Shown piece by piece: positions 34,154-45,700 of a DNA stretch of 64,000 bases. How positions within the stretch are numbered: the first letter of the stretch is position 1; each line of letters begins with the position of its first letter. Position numbers and translations under genes: made by a program. A model generated the notes under the pieces. The model had not been told where the DNA came from. It did no database searches and worked only from the letters and a program-made list of their open reading frames with translations. Location: positions 1,040,001 through 1,104,000 of the forward strand of contig WPIO01000055.1 of NCBI GenBank assembly GCA_009760855.2, written 5' to 3'. The DNA comes from Cristatella mucedo (taxonomy: Eukaryota; Bryozoa; Phylactolaemata; Cristatellidae).

Positions 34154-34190
<37 letters not shown>
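34001..34190 (+). mobile_element. SINE-A, best-preserved copy, with AT microsatellite tail
   Basis: A complete tRNA-like head (GCCGAGCTGGTTTGGTCTAG, CGGTTAAGGTGCTCGCCC), a B box (GGGCTCGAGCCCC), the LINE-like tail hairpin (AAGCGCCTGAATAG, then TTCTCTTAGGGCGCT) and ATACAAATGAATTA. From 34,137 the tail turns into TA/CA repeats. The A and B boxes suit internal RNA polymerase III transcription. Confidence 0.95.
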
Positions 34191-34469
34191 CTTACAAAAG
34201 AGAAAGTCCGTCACGCCGCAAGATGGCACACTTGCATCGCATGGTAAGATGGCGAACTTCCGTCAAGCGGCAAGATGGTGCGCAGCGTTGTCTTCCGCGA
34301 CGGAATAACTGACTCAGCGAAGGAGTTCACAGGCAGCGAGCTGCTCGTATTGATTGAATTGCAGTTTTCATTATGCTTTCATCTGTTAAGATTGTAAACA
34401 TGAAGATGTGGCCCGCCCACTTTTGGCCGGATATACAACTAGGCTGCAATTTCAAAGTCTTGTTCGTAG

Positions 34470-34622
34470 AAGTGGTGGTCGAGCGGTTAAGGTTCTCGCC
34501 CCGACTAAGATCATGCAGAGGACGTGAGGTCGAGCCCTGAGGCACATGTGAAGCACATGAATACACATTGAGTTCTCTTAAGGCGCTGTACAAATGAATT
34601 ATATTTATTTGTTTTATTTATA
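34470..34622 (+). mobile_element. SINE-A copy
   Basis: GTGGTGGTCGAGCGGTTAAG, CTCGCCCCGACTAAG, a B box variant GGTCGAGCCC, the tail ATGTGAAGCACATGAATAC and GGCGCTGTACAAATGAATTA, then ATTT-rich DNA. Confidence 0.85.
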
Positions 34623-35198
34623 AGGCATCGGCGGTACTAATCACAGTCTCGCTCTGAAATGATAGCCACTAGCGGCGAATGGGTCCTCGAGGGTGAGCAC
34701 CTGCTAACAGCACAGGGCTGTGGTGAGGACCATTTCCTGCGGCGCTGTGCGGTTAGCGAGTCGCATGTACTTCTGCGATAAGAGCATGCATGGCGACGGT
34801 AGCGCAGCTCTCCTGCGATTAGGACCACGCGCTGACCACAGAGTAGAAAGTCTGCGTCTTCCGCTCTTGCCGAGGCTGCTGGTTGGCTGCTGCGCTTGGC
34901 TGTATATTTCGTGAAAGCTCTTTGCTCTGACGTCATGAAAGTCACACGTGAATGGGTGAGGAATACCATACCACCTGCAGCTGCATCTTCATCCTGCGAT
35001 AGATGGCGCTGTCTTTTCATGTCTGGCCAATTTTCCTATTCGACCCAGTGCACATTTACCGTGCATGCCTGCTATCGTTTCAAGCTCTTTTAATGCATTC
35101 GCATCCTGCGCGTGTTTCTGCCAGGCTTAGCGAGCCAGGCATTGCTGAGAGAGCGTACCGGAACGTACCGGAGAAGGCGCCGGTGCAATTCGACCACC
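34623..35198. other. unassigned DNA
   Basis: No repeat or exon recognised; the 127-codon minus-strand frame at 34,637-35,020 has no recognisable domain. Confidence 0.3.
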
Positions 35199-35455
35199 TA
35201 ATGTAATGTAATGTCTCTCCGTCTGTAACTCCACAAAGCCATAAAGGCTGTGTGGGTGTTATGCAGGAGAGTTTTGTATAGCGGACTTACAGCCTAAGCG
35301 GCTTTTGGTACGCATTCCGGTAGCCAAGAGATTTCGCCTCACGCAGCAAAGAGAAAGTGGGAAGCACAGCAGAGTCAGGAGAGCAGTTGAGATAGTGAGT
35401 AGCATAGAAGTAGCAGCTCAGGGCCGCTGAAAAGGATGAGCCATAGTCGACAGCC
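35199..35455 (-). mobile_element. LINE-C 3' end with short-repeat tail
   Basis: It starts with the tail AATGTAATGTAATGTCTC, then TCTGTAACTCCACAAAGCC, GTGTGGGTGTTATGCAGGAG, CAGCAAAGAGAAAGTGGGAAG and GTAGCAGCTCAGGGCCGCTG. It is interrupted at about 35,452 by a SINE-B copy. Confidence 0.85.
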
Positions 35456-35640
35456 ATCATGGCTCACTAGGTAATGCAGCTGCTTTTCACGACCTCGGCC
35501 CCGAGGTCGTGAGTTCAAATCCTGCGGTGGGCGATCCTATATCGCCACTGCAAGCGACGGTGATAGCCGTAAAGGCTCTTCTGTCGTTACACAAAAAAAG
35601 GCTGTTAAAGTCAGTTAGTATTTATTTATTTTATTTAGCA
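35452..35640 (+). mobile_element. SINE-B copy, probably nested in LINE-C
   Basis: Head GCCATCATGGCTCACTAGG, then an 11-bp perfect inverted repeat with 2-base spacer (35,488-35,511, arm CACGACCTCGG). The B-box region (GAGTTCAAATCCTG), ATCGCCACTGCAAGCG, AAAAAGGCTGTTAAA and an ATTT tail follow. Words just after it resemble the interrupted LINE-C. Confidence 0.9.
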
Positions 35641-35704
35641 GTGGAGTAGTTGCACCTGTACCATTGTTACCAACCACCAAAGGTGTCCTATAATGATGAT
35701 AATA

Positions 35705-35885
35705 ATAATAATATTAGGAAATAGCTGGTCTAACCACCTCATTTGCATAGCGACAGAGGAGTCTTCGCGGCGTCACCGTTGATTTTGGAGGACAGCAAAG
35801 GATTGCTCACTGCAGGATTCGAACGCGAGACGTCGGTCGTGACGAGCGAGCATCTTACCTCCACGGTCAACTCGTGCTAGGGCGA
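35705..35885 (-). mobile_element. SINE-B-like copy, diverged
   Basis: Minus strand: AGCTGGTCTAACCACCTCAT, GCATAGCGACAGAGGAG, GGATTGCTCACTGCAGGATT, then GAACGCGAGACGTCGGTCGT and a head with GAGCATCTTACCTCC. Confidence 0.7.
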
Positions 35886-37080
35886 GTGCTGGCTGATCTT
35901 TGCGATCCGCTCCGCGCATTTTCTCCTTAAAAAGCTCCCAATCTCTCTCGTCCAGTAGCAATGAGGATGGATGACTCTAATGTAGGCGAACTCGCATAGC
36001 GTACGACTCTGGAATGCCAGCTCTCTGTGGGCAATAAACCGCTAGCTAGTGGTAGCACGATACTTGATGGTGCTCTTGAAACTTTGGCTTTTACTGAGAC
36101 CTAGCTGGCGCCAATGAACTGCACATCAATCAACAACACTACTCTATAAGGATTTGCCATTTTGCCATACTCTGGGACCGCTGCAAACTGGCGGTGGCCC
36201 ATCCGGTTGCCCTTACCTCTTTCCATTTTAAGCCACTCGCTGTTCCTGCTAAACACTTTCAAATCGCCTCTCCTTTTATCACGCGAATGCACAGTTGCCG
36301 TTGGTGGCGGCGATTTAGCGGCCGCCAAGCAGCAATACGAGTTTCATCGCAGACTTGTCTTACTTTTCCCTGTTCTCATTCTAAAAGATTTTATTACCCG
36401 CTTTGGTAACCAATCTGATCTGCTGACGTGTTTGAGCACGCCTTCACAAGCTCAGCCCTGCGGCCTCCGCGCTTACGTTCGTGCTCCTTCTCAGATAAAA
36501 GGCAGCAACCTAGATAACAGTTTTTTCCGCCATTTTTTCCGCCATTCGATCCTATCGGATTCCACCGGAGAAACTCCAGGCGCCGTCAAATAGTAAGCGC
36601 ATGTCATTCTCCGTGGAAAGCTTTTCTCTTTTGACATACAAAATTACATACTAGTTAGAAAAACTGCAGGACTCTTGACGTTGACGCCACCCGCGGCAGA
36701 CTAGCATCCCTTGCTCTCCTACTTGATCCTTCAACCGAATTCCATTCCATGTTAAAATGCTACGGCACGAAGCTAGCTAGCATCCTTGGCGAGTCTGCAG
36801 CTCCGACTAGACGACGACCGACTTCCTGAAGACAAAAGAGGATATCAGTTTTGCGCAAGCCTAGCGTCGCCTGAGAGTTGGTCGACCATAAGATAAAAAT
36901 CGGTTGAGCCAGCGGCATTTTGCCGACGTCTGACCGTAATCTAGGCTCCCACCAATCCATGACGACTCGTCGTTAGGCGAGCACGTTTCCTCTGCCGTCG
37001 TGGCGGCTTACTTTTATCTGATAAGCTTCGTCAAAATCGGGGCCTGCTTGCGTACGACAGCTAGCTCAAATGTACAGTGT
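35886..37080. other. unassigned DNA
   Basis: No repeat recognised. A 143-codon plus-strand frame (36,162-36,593) has no domain and no splice support. Confidence 0.35.
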
Positions 37081-37640
37081 ACGCGTTTCTACACGTACAC
37101 GTACAGGCACAGCGCGCGCTCCGGCGAGAATTTCCGGAAGTGCGAGGCCGCCGGGTCGGACGCTGCGAGAGTCGGCACGAGCGAGCTAGTGGCGGCGTTA
37201 AACTTCCGAAGGCGGAGTGCATCGCACCGCCGGCCGCGCAGAGAGCTATTCCGCCAGCTGCTCTGGCGGCGTCCGCAACCCGCTCGTGCGGCGTCGAGAG
37301 GCGCTGAACTGAATGCGCACCCGCCGCAGAGAGCGGATCTCAAGGCGGTCACGTAGGCGAAGCGCAGCCCGCCCACGCAAAGAGCTCCTCCGTGCGTCTC
37401 CTTCTGACGCTCCGGCATCCGGCAAAGTCGCGCAATCGGCGACGCGGCGGAGCGCGTCTGCCGCGGGATGCAGAGCCGGCAGTTGAATCGCACGATGACC
37501 GGCGCGAGCGCTCGGTCCGCGCGTAGCTATTTTACCCCTCGTACGCGAAGAGCCAGGGCTGCTGCGTTGACTCGGGCAAGCGACGCTGCGACTAGAAGCG
37601 ACAGGAACAGCCGCTTTTTTAAATGCGTGTGCTCATCCAC
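37081..37640. promoter_or_regulatory. CpG-rich island
   Basis: Dense CpG with CGCGCG and GCGGCG words and overlapping long frames on both strands, as in the island at 13.0-14.2 kb. It may be a promoter for a gene not visible here. A plus-strand frame 37,468-37,848 runs through the CAG fold-backs and would encode Gln and Ala runs; I cannot show that it is real. Confidence 0.35.
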
Positions 37641-37655
37641 GTACGCCGATCGTGA

Positions 37656-37760
37656 ATCCTCTGCTGCTGCTGCTGCGTCGCAGCAGCAGCAGCAGCAGAT
37701 TACGGAGCAGAGGATTACGGAGTACGCTGCTGCTGCGTCACAGCAGCAGCGTACTCCGTA
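37656..37760. repeat. nested CAG/CTG fold-back palindromes
   Basis: First hairpin: arm of five CTG units (37,661-37,675), 5-base spacer, five CAG units (37,681-37,695). Second hairpin: 20-bp arm TACGGAGTACGCTGCTGCTG (37,716-37,735), spacer CGTCA, exact complement (37,741-37,760). A third pairing joins AATCCTCTGCT (37,656-37,666) with AGCAGAGGATT (37,706-37,716), enclosing the first hairpin. Confidence 0.95.
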
Positions 37761-37839
37761 TGCTCTTTTTAGACCGGACTGCGTAAAAGTGGGAGGAAAT
37801 GGCCGCTGGCGCGAGCTTGTTAGCGACAGGTCTACTGTG

Positions 37840-37990
37840 CCGCGATAGCCCTGGAGGTAAGGCGCACGCTCTTCACGATTGAGGTGGTGGGTTCAAATCC
37901 TGCACTTGGGAAAGTGTTTGTTGCCAACTACAAGAGGCCCCAATGTGGCTCTTCTGTCGCTACCGACTCGAAGCTGTTAAATCAGCTCAG
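37840..37990 (+). mobile_element. SINE-B-like copy, second subfamily
   Basis: Head GCGATAGCCCTGGAGGTAAG, a B box GTGGGTTCAAATCCTG, GTTTGTTGCCAACTACAAG, GCTCTTCTGTCGCTACC and GAAGCTGTTAAATCAGCTCA. It shares its head type and GTTAAATCAGCT end with 21,944. Confidence 0.75.
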
Positions 37991-38164
37991 CCAGTCTGCC
38001 GCCCGCATGGAGCGCTCGCTACGCGTGCGCGCTCGCGCTCGCTGCTCCAGTGCCGAGCGACTGAACCGACCGCGTTCGCGAAGAAATTATCACTCCAATG
38101 GAGAGCTGACTTATTGGTTAATGCTAGAACGCCGCGCCCTCTCTACATCAATAGTGGGCGCGGT

Positions 38165-38762
<598 letters not shown>

Positions 38763-39341
38763 GGACGGTCAGTGCGGACGGCTGAGATAGGCACGGCGGC
38801 CTCGGTGGCGGCGGCGGCGGCGGCTCGGGGAGTGCAGACGCTCGGTGTCGCAATTAATGCGGGGAACCGAAAGGCTGATAAATTAGGGGAGGGGCTTCAC
38901 GTGTGACCTAAATCAGGCCCACGGCCGTGCAAAAATCATGTTAAGACCCGATCTGGGAATCCAAGTCCTGGCTTATTTATGGTTCTCGCTCATCACCGTA
39001 TTCCCCCGACTCGGCGCGCCGCCGCTGCGTCCGCCGTACGGTTTGCACGACCCACTGTCCTCGCCACTAAGAGTGCAGGCTATTCATGACGGTGCGCGAG
39101 CCAATGCCCCGCACGGCCGGCCATGAATTTCAAAGGAACCCTGACGCCGCTGCTCGTCTCGGTGCGTCGTACATAACCCGGTCGGTGACGGTGAGGGGGT
39201 TCAACGCAACTTCGAAAGCGGACTTGCGGCGCCGCTATGCGACGCCACACATTCTTCGGCGCCAGTGCGTGTGCTAATTTTCAACGGACTGACTCTCAGG
39301 TTTGACGCGGGCGACCCTTTCATTGTGACGTCGACATTCGA
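38763..39341. other. GC-rich unassigned DNA
   Basis: It begins with GGCGGC units (about 38,808-38,824) and stays CpG-rich; no gene recognised. Confidence 0.35.
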
Positions 39342-39530
39342 GGGCCGTGATGGCACACTAGGTAAGGCGGTTGCTTTCACGACCTCGGTCCCGAAGTCGT
39401 GGGTTCGATTGCTGCAGTGGGCGATCCTATATCGCCACTGCAAGCGGCGGGGATAGCCATAAAGGCTCTTCTGGCGCGATACAAAAAGAGGCTGTTTAAT
39501 AAGCTAGGATTCATTATTTTATTTATTTAT
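39342..39530 (+). mobile_element. SINE-B, well-preserved copy
   Basis: Head GGCCGTGATGGCACACTAGG, TAAGGCGGTTGCTTTCACGA, the B box GTGGGTTCGATTGC, TATCGCCACTGCAAGCGGCG, AAAGGCTCTTCTGGCG, AAAAAGAGGCTGTTTAATAA, then ATTT units. Confidence 0.92.
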
Positions 39531-39721
39531 CTGCATGCATAGCAGCTACCGGGGCGGCGCCTCAGCAGCTGACCGAGTGTGGAGGAGGTGCGCTCGGGTA
39601 GGGACTGTTTAATGACGCCAGGAATTATGAAGACGTGAGCAAATTTTGACCATTCGGTTGCTGAGCAGGCGTATTTGGCGCGTCTGGCCAGAGGTGCGGA
39701 CAGAGGGAAAAAAAGGAGAGG

Positions 39722-39895
39722 GAATAAAAAGCCTCGCTTAACTAAAGCCTCATTTTATACAGCGGGAGAAGACTCGTGGCGGCTATCGCCACTGCTTCCG
39801 GTGATCAACGAACGATCGACCTCTGCCGGACTCAAACTCATTACTCCGGTTGGGAAGAGCGAGCACCTTAACCCCTGGGCTAAGGCTCGTGGGCG
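39722..39895 (-). mobile_element. SINE-B-like copy, diverged
   Basis: Minus strand: TTAACTAAAGCCTCATTTTA, AGCGGGAGAAGACTCGTGG, GCGGCTATCGCCACTGCTTC, then a head with GAGCACCTTAACCCCTGGGC similar to a tRNA A-box arm. Confidence 0.7.
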
Positions 39896-40844
39896 AGTGG
39901 GCTGGATGGCTTGACGTCACGCAATCCCTTTCCCCGGAAGTCGGAGTCGCCGATTTGCGCGGCAATGCATCCGTTGCAGGGCGCGAAAAGTCGAGGTGTG
40001 GCGGAAATTCCGCTCTCGTGCACGTCAGTAGCATTGGTATTGTCGAAGTGTCCGGTTGGTGCTGTCCTATTGGAAGGCGCGAGCGCGCGGTAAGCAGATG
40101 TGCAGCAGGCGGCCAGAGAAACAAGAGCAGACGACTGCCGGATATAGGATTTCGACTGTGGTTTCTAGCGCTGCCTGGTCCCGACAGACGAGGGCAGGTG
40201 CTGGGTAGCATCCGCCCTTTAAAATAAGCTTCAATTACCTACCGCCGTTGCACGGGCAAATAATGCCCGATGTATTGCAGTCTCCCGTTCGCTTCGATGA
40301 AAGCCGCTTCGTGGGCGGCGAATAATGTCAAGGGAAACCGTTAAGGAACCGGCCGAACTGGCGTTAATATGGTGGAGCAAAGCTGCGTGGAGGGAGTCCA
40401 ATTAAGACTTCAACCTAAGTATCAGGCCAGACTGATGATGGTCTGAGCCAGGTGAGCTCCTCTGTCCTTCGCAGCCTGCGACTACGCAAACCAGGCGTAG
40501 CCGTGGAATGTGGGGTGGGGTGGGGCTCGCGGATTCGCTGCTGTACATTCCGTCTGCCGACGTTCGCGCCGTCTGATTACTTGGGACCGAGGTCGGCGGC
40601 ATTTATCGCGGCTTGCGTCTTCCGCTGCGCGAGTGCGCGCTTGTGACGTAGATACACGCCATTAGAGTTAGGGAAGTGAGTCCGCGCTGATTGGAGAGCG
40701 ATTTCCTATCGACGGCGTGCGGCGAGCAGCGTTTCCCCACGTGGGCAACGAATGCCCAGCCGACCTCTGACCTCACTGGGCACGAAGTCAGAGAGCTAGC
40801 TCCCTTTGAAAGGATGCCCCTAACTGGAAAGTTAAAAAGTCAAG
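39896..40844. other. unassigned DNA
   Basis: GC-moderate; no repeat recognised, frames unsupported. Confidence 0.35.
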
Positions 40845-41040
40845 GTCGGCTGATTTAGCAGCCCCATTCTGTGTAGCGCGAGAAGAGCCGCAGCAGCCGT
40901 ATAGTCGCCGCCGGGAGCCATGGGAAATAAGGGATCGCCCGCGGCGCGGGGCGCTGAGCTGCTGCTGCCGGCGGGTCGTACAGAGCGAGCACTTTCCCCT
41001 GAGCTAAACACCGAAGATGAGTGTTCCATTTGGCTCCTAC
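40845..41040 (-). mobile_element. SINE-B-like copy, diverged
   Basis: Minus strand: GTCGGCTGATTTAGCAGCCC, GTGTAGCGCGAGAAGAGCC, AAATAAGGGATCGCCCGC, and a head with GAGCACTTTCCCCTGAGCT. Confidence 0.65.
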
Positions 41041-41284
41041 GCTAGCTCAACTGACTCGGAGCGCCCCGGCTTAATCCCGTGAAAGCCTGTGGAAAACTGC
41101 AGTGCCAACAAAAGAGCGCACGGTGAGACGAGAGCGCTCTAGCCAACCGCCGACATCAGGGACAGCCAGGCGGACGTGGAAGCGGACAAGATTCGACCTC
41201 CGAAGCGACAGGAGGGGACAACTCCGCGAAGCCGGAGCTCTGACGGAGGCCTGGTGCACGAGCTGTTTTCTTATGCATGTTCTG

Positions 41285-41530
41285 ACTCGAATCGTTTAAC
41301 CATAGCTCGTACGAACCTCAAAACCATTGGGGACCGTGCCTTTAGTATCTATGGTCCCAAAGACTGGAACTCAATGCCGACAAAAGTCATAACGTCCCCT
41401 GACATGACATTTATAAAGAAACTTAAACGCACCTGTTTATAGCATATTCCTTTGCCTGCTGGTTGCGGATGTTACCATCTAACATTTCGTAATGCTTCCT
41501 AAACAGTATCTTTAAGTGCATAGAGAGAGG

Positions 41531-41620
<90 letters not shown>

Positions 41621-41640
41621 GACAGATAGACAGACAGACG

Positions 41641-41686
<46 letters not shown>

Positions 41687-41785
41687 GACAGACAGAGACA
41701 GACAGAGACAGACAGAGAGACAGACAGAGAGATTAAGTTCTCTGAAGGTGCTTTACAAATGTATTATTACTATTATTATTATGCC
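41285..41785 (+). mobile_element. LINE-A 3' end with GACA microsatellite inside the tail
   Basis: The RT C-terminus is readable: ARTNLKTIGDRAFSIYGPKD, WNSMPTKV, TFIKKLKRTCL. After about 80 bases of 3' UTR a GA/GACA tract (41,521-41,730) occupies the place of the left half of the tail hairpin. AGAGATTAAGTTCTCT, GGTGCTTTACAAATG and ATT units follow directly. Confidence 0.85.
41521..41730 (+). repeat. (GACA)n/(GA)n microsatellite
   Basis: A core of GACA units at about 41,548-41,620 flanked by GAGA and GAGACA variants. Confidence 0.95.
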
Positions 41786-41999
41786 ATTATATTTTCTAGT
41801 GGCGGAGACCGCTATCTGAAGGAGGAAGTCGAACAGACAAGTGCTCAACACTTGGTCTCTAGCTACGGACTGATACTTATTCAAGATTAGGATGCTGGCT
41901 TCCTCAGGGTCGGCGAGGGCAGCCGGGTGGGGAGAGCCAGCTACCTCCACTCGCGGGGCTACGTTTCCGCGACCGAGCCTTCAATAAAAAGATCTTACC

Positions 42000-42150
42000 A
42001 GCGGGTTCGGTTGAGTCGTTAAGGTGCTCGCCCCAACCAAGGTCTGGCCGAGGCCTTGGGCTCAAGCCCCGAGGCATATGTGAAGTGCCTGAATAGAGAT
42101 TAAGTTTCCTAGGGCGCTATACAAGTGAATTATATTTTTATATTATATAT
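42000..42150 (+). mobile_element. SINE-A copy
   Basis: CGGGTTCGGTTGAGTCGTTA, AGGTGCTCGCCCCAACCAAG, TTGGGCTCAAGCCCCGAGGC, ATATGTGAAGTGCCTGAATA and GGGCGCTATACAAGTGAATT, then a TA-rich tail. Confidence 0.9.
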
Positions 42151-42959
42151 ATTTGTACGTAAGGCCTAATTGCGCACTTTGAATGCCGCTCTTGGGCGCA
42201 TTGCGCTCGGAGTTTCGTCGTGTCATGCCTTTCTCCGGAGCTCCGGGAAGCCGCAGCTAGGCCATCGGCCATCGCGGGTCTTTTATCTTGCTGTGCAAGC
42301 TTACATTTTCCGTCAGCTGAACACTGACGCGTAGCTTCTGCAGAGCGAAAATCGCCAACCGATTGAGGTCGTTGATTTGTTGCTACATCCTCCTACTATC
42401 GATGACTGCGGTCTGTGTTGGCAAGGCATTACATTTGTGTAACTGATGCGATTGGGCACATGTCTTTCCTTGCAATTACACATGTCACAATGATAATCAG
42501 TAGTCTCTTTTTGTTATCAAACTTCTATTCAGGCACTTAAATACAACAGCTGTAGGACTTCAGCGTGTCGGCAAGCAATACAATATAGGAGCAGGGTTTA
42601 TTTTGAAATATTTAATGTTTATAATGCATTTTACAGTGACCCAAGAGTAACAAATATTTTTTAGAAGCTTTTCAGGCGAAACCCTGCACATCAACTGATA
42701 AATGAAAATAGTATGCTTACTCTCAGCAAGCGGCAGCACAGAAGGAACAGGTCACGCGGACGGTGCAAATGCTGTGAGGAAGGGCTTGGGGAAGGGCCTA
42801 GCTGCTTTGTAAACGTCATCAGATGAGGGTATGGCCTCAGTTCAGTGGGTACCAAGGTCTAAGCCATGTAACCATAGAAGCTGGCGGCATTGTCTTCAAG
42901 GACACTAAGGTTTATCAGATGTACAGTTGAACGGCCAGAGGCAGATTTGTAGCTAAAGG
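42151..42959. other. unassigned DNA
   Basis: No gene or recognised repeat. Confidence 0.35.
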
Positions 42960-43420
42960 GTAAGCATGAGGTGTAAGTATTTCAAATAGGTAAGCTCTTC
43001 CAAAAAAAACGCAGAGACTTTTGATTGAGCGACAGGAACTTGAATTCGATGAGTTAATTGATGGGAAATGAACACGAAAATCAAGGAAAATTCGAAGGAA
43101 AATTAGTGGTTTTGTTTAGCAGTGCCAGCAATGTTCCGGAAAAATCAGCAACAACTAGTATGGTTTTATACTATCGGCATGAAGACCTGAAGAGAGTTTG
43201 AGAGAGTAGCCGAAGTCAAACAGGATGTCTTAAATATTTCGGCTTACCTTACCTAATCAAAGCCAGCGCACATTAATGCAACGTTTATTCGATGAAAGTA
43301 GGCAGGCTTGACTGAGGAACTGCTGTGGTTGTCTAGGAAAGACCATTTTGCGTTCTCTACCAGTTGCAAATTCTCTGAGAGCTTTCCAAAAATCTTTAGA
43401 ATGCAGTTGCTTTGCGTTGT
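42960..43420 (-). mobile_element. LINE-A RT relic, very diverged
   Basis: The minus-strand frame reads WSFLDNHSSSSVKPAYFHRI, matching FSLDDHISSTIKSAYFQLHN of better copies. DNA words around 43,030-43,070 align with the segment near 57,360-57,390. It is among the oldest LINE-A pieces here. Confidence 0.6.
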
Positions 43421-44720
43421 ATTTGAAAAGGCGTCGCCATGCGCAAATATTCTATGGGAAGCCGAGGTGATATTCTTTGATAGCGTTAAAATGGATTTGA
43501 ACAATAAAAATGCTCCGAATTTATGCCGCACAGTACTTTTGAAATAAGTTACCATTGTCGCATGTATCCCGTCTTCCCATACCCACAGTAATAAGACAGC
43601 ACTGACATGCATTTCGTCTTTTATTTTCGATCAAGCACCATTAGCTCGGTATCTTTCATCTCAAACTAATGCACGGTCTTGAGACGTCTTTTTTTTAGCC
43701 AAATAGAAAATGCCCAAAAGAAAATGTCCACAGTGGTTAAGAACTGCTTTTTCCACCATGGCATGGTGTTCGGCAGAGCTGTAGAACGCGTTACTAATGG
43801 CCCTGCCGTCTCTAGCTGGCTGAGAGGTGAAAATTTCAGAGAAGGCAGATTTATCGGTAAACAACCCCTTAGCTTGCTAACCAGCTGTTGTAAGAGCTGC
43901 TGAAAATATCGGTCTTCTTGCTCTACTTTTTTTTGGACTGTAGTCTCCAGTTGACAGCCAGCCGAATGCCAGCACTTGTTCTAGATCTTTAGATCTTTAG
44001 TCTCGTGTTTTAGATCTTTACATGGAAATTAGCAGCAAGAGATAGATAAAAAAGCAGACCATTTCAATTGCTTTCGATGCATTTTTATCATATCTTTGTT
44101 CCTGGGTAGTAAGCGTCCCATCCCGATTTTTATGGCGCAAGAGCTGAGCAGCGGAAATTATTCCTCACAAACTCTGCTTCCGCGAGAAGGACAGTGATAT
44201 ATTTGCAATTTGCTTACGTTTCAGGATTTTACAGACAAATCAATGGCTGAAAGTCTGGTTTAAAATTAAAAAAAATAAAAGTTGCTGTATGGAACGTATA
44301 TTCTAATTAGTTAGCAACTGCACAAGTACATCATCGTGTATGTGAAGTCTACTAAATTATCATTAAAATAGTTCGTCTTTAATATTTTTTCAAAAAGCAA
44401 TCGCCCAGATCAAGACGCAGTAGCCAACCTTGTTCATTCCATTCGCCACGACATCTCAAATGTTACACTTCTGCAGCTCGCACTGCTCGTGCTGCCAGGG
44501 CTTCTTTGACTTTCGCAATTAGACGCTGGCCTCTGGATGCAGGCCAGTCGGGCAGGTCGGGCTTCTCTGCAGCAAGCGTCGCGCTGGCTTCGCGTCAGTA
44601 ATCATCCGCTCGACAGTCTGCTCTGTCTGCCGAGATTAACTAGTGTGAAATATCAAGATCCTTCCATTCGCCTTTAGGTCTTCTGGGCCTAACCAACTAA
44701 ACACCTCTAGTATGACAGTG
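43421..44720. other. unassigned AT-rich DNA
   Basis: AT-rich with small direct repeats of TAGATCTTT at 43,982-44,020. No gene recognised. Confidence 0.35.
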
Positions 44721-44911
44721 AGCCGTGATGGCACACTAGGTAAGGCGATGTCTTTCACGACCTCGCTCCCGAGGTCATGGGTTCGACTAAGTCGGTGGGC
44801 GATTCTTTATCGCCACTGCAAGCGGTGGTGGTATAGCCGCGAAGGCTCTACTGTCGCTATGCAAAAAGAGGCTGTTTAATCAGCTAGGATTTATTTATTT
44901 TATTTATTTAG
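44721..44911 (+). mobile_element. SINE-B copy
   Basis: AGCCGTGATGGCACACTAGG, the GACCTCGCTCCCGAGGTC palindrome variant, a B box region GGGTTCGACTAAG, ATCGCCACTGCAAGCGGTGG, AAAAAGAGGCTGTTTAATCA and an ATTT tail. Confidence 0.9.
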
Positions 44912-45245
44912 CCCTGTGTTTGCCGCGCCGCTGAAGATTGAAACTTACTGCCGACTGAAATCTCGTGTCTCCTCGATGCGATGCAATTCGCAAAGAAGCT
45001 TAAAGCTACCCGTTCCACAAGCGGCCAACGCTCCGCCCTAGTGACTCGAGTGCGACTCTTGCGACTGCGAAGTAGTGCGAGTAGTGCGAGTGCTCGGACG
45101 TCGCGGCCGGGACCGCGGGAGCGCGCCGCCGCGCTTTCGCCTAGCGTCGTAGCGGCTAGCGCCGCGCTAGCTCGACTTTTTCTGCCGCTTTGCTTTACCT
45201 GCTTTACCTGCTTTACCTGATTCAGTGAGTGCCGAGAATAGAGAA
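44912..45245. other. unassigned, partly CpG-rich DNA
   Basis: CpG-rich at 45,000-45,190, ending with three tandem CTTTACCTG units (about 45,190-45,218). No gene supported. Confidence 0.35.
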
Positions 45246-45422
45246 GAGCTAGAAATACTAGCTAATTTAGCAGCCTCTTTTTTAGATCGGCGGAAGTGCC
45301 TTGAAGGCTATCGCCGCCGCTGGCACTGTAGGATTGTCCACCGCAGGGTTCGAATCCACGACCTCGCCACCGAGGTCATAAAGTGAAACCGCCTTACCTA
45401 GTGCGCCAGCCATCGCGGCTCA
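45246..45422 (-). mobile_element. SINE-B copy
   Basis: Minus strand: TACTAGCTAATTTAGCAGCC, GAAGTGCCTTGAAGGCTATC, CGCAGGGTTCGAATCCACGA, CGCCTTACCTAGTGCGCCAG. The intact B box reads GGTTCGAATCC. Confidence 0.85.
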
Positions 45423-45567
45423 CCAAACTCGCTGAATTAGACGGTGCAGATACCCGGTGGGGTCTTTCCAAGCGTGCGAGTTTCTTCCCAAGCGTGCGAG
45501 TTTGCTTGCTGTGCGAGTCTAAGCACGAGTCTCGTCTAAGCATTTCCATGCTCGCCACCTCCCTCCA

Positions 45568-45700
45568 AACCTGGTTTGGCCCAGGGGGTAAGGTGCTCGC
45601 CTAAAAGATAGAGGCATCTCGGCGGGCTCGAGTCCTGCGCAGCATAAGCAAATCGCTTGGACTTGGGTCTCTTGAGGTGCCGTACAAAGTAATTTTTTGA
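45568..45700 (+). mobile_element. SINE-A copy, diverged
   Basis: ACCTGGTTTGGCCCAGGGGG, TAAGGTGCTCGCC, the B box GGGCTCGAGTCCTG. The tail is eroded (GGTGCCGTACAAAGTAAT). Confidence 0.75.

Noticed and set aside
36162-36593. 143-codon plus-strand frame
   Set aside because: No domain, no splice or promoter context, ordinary composition.
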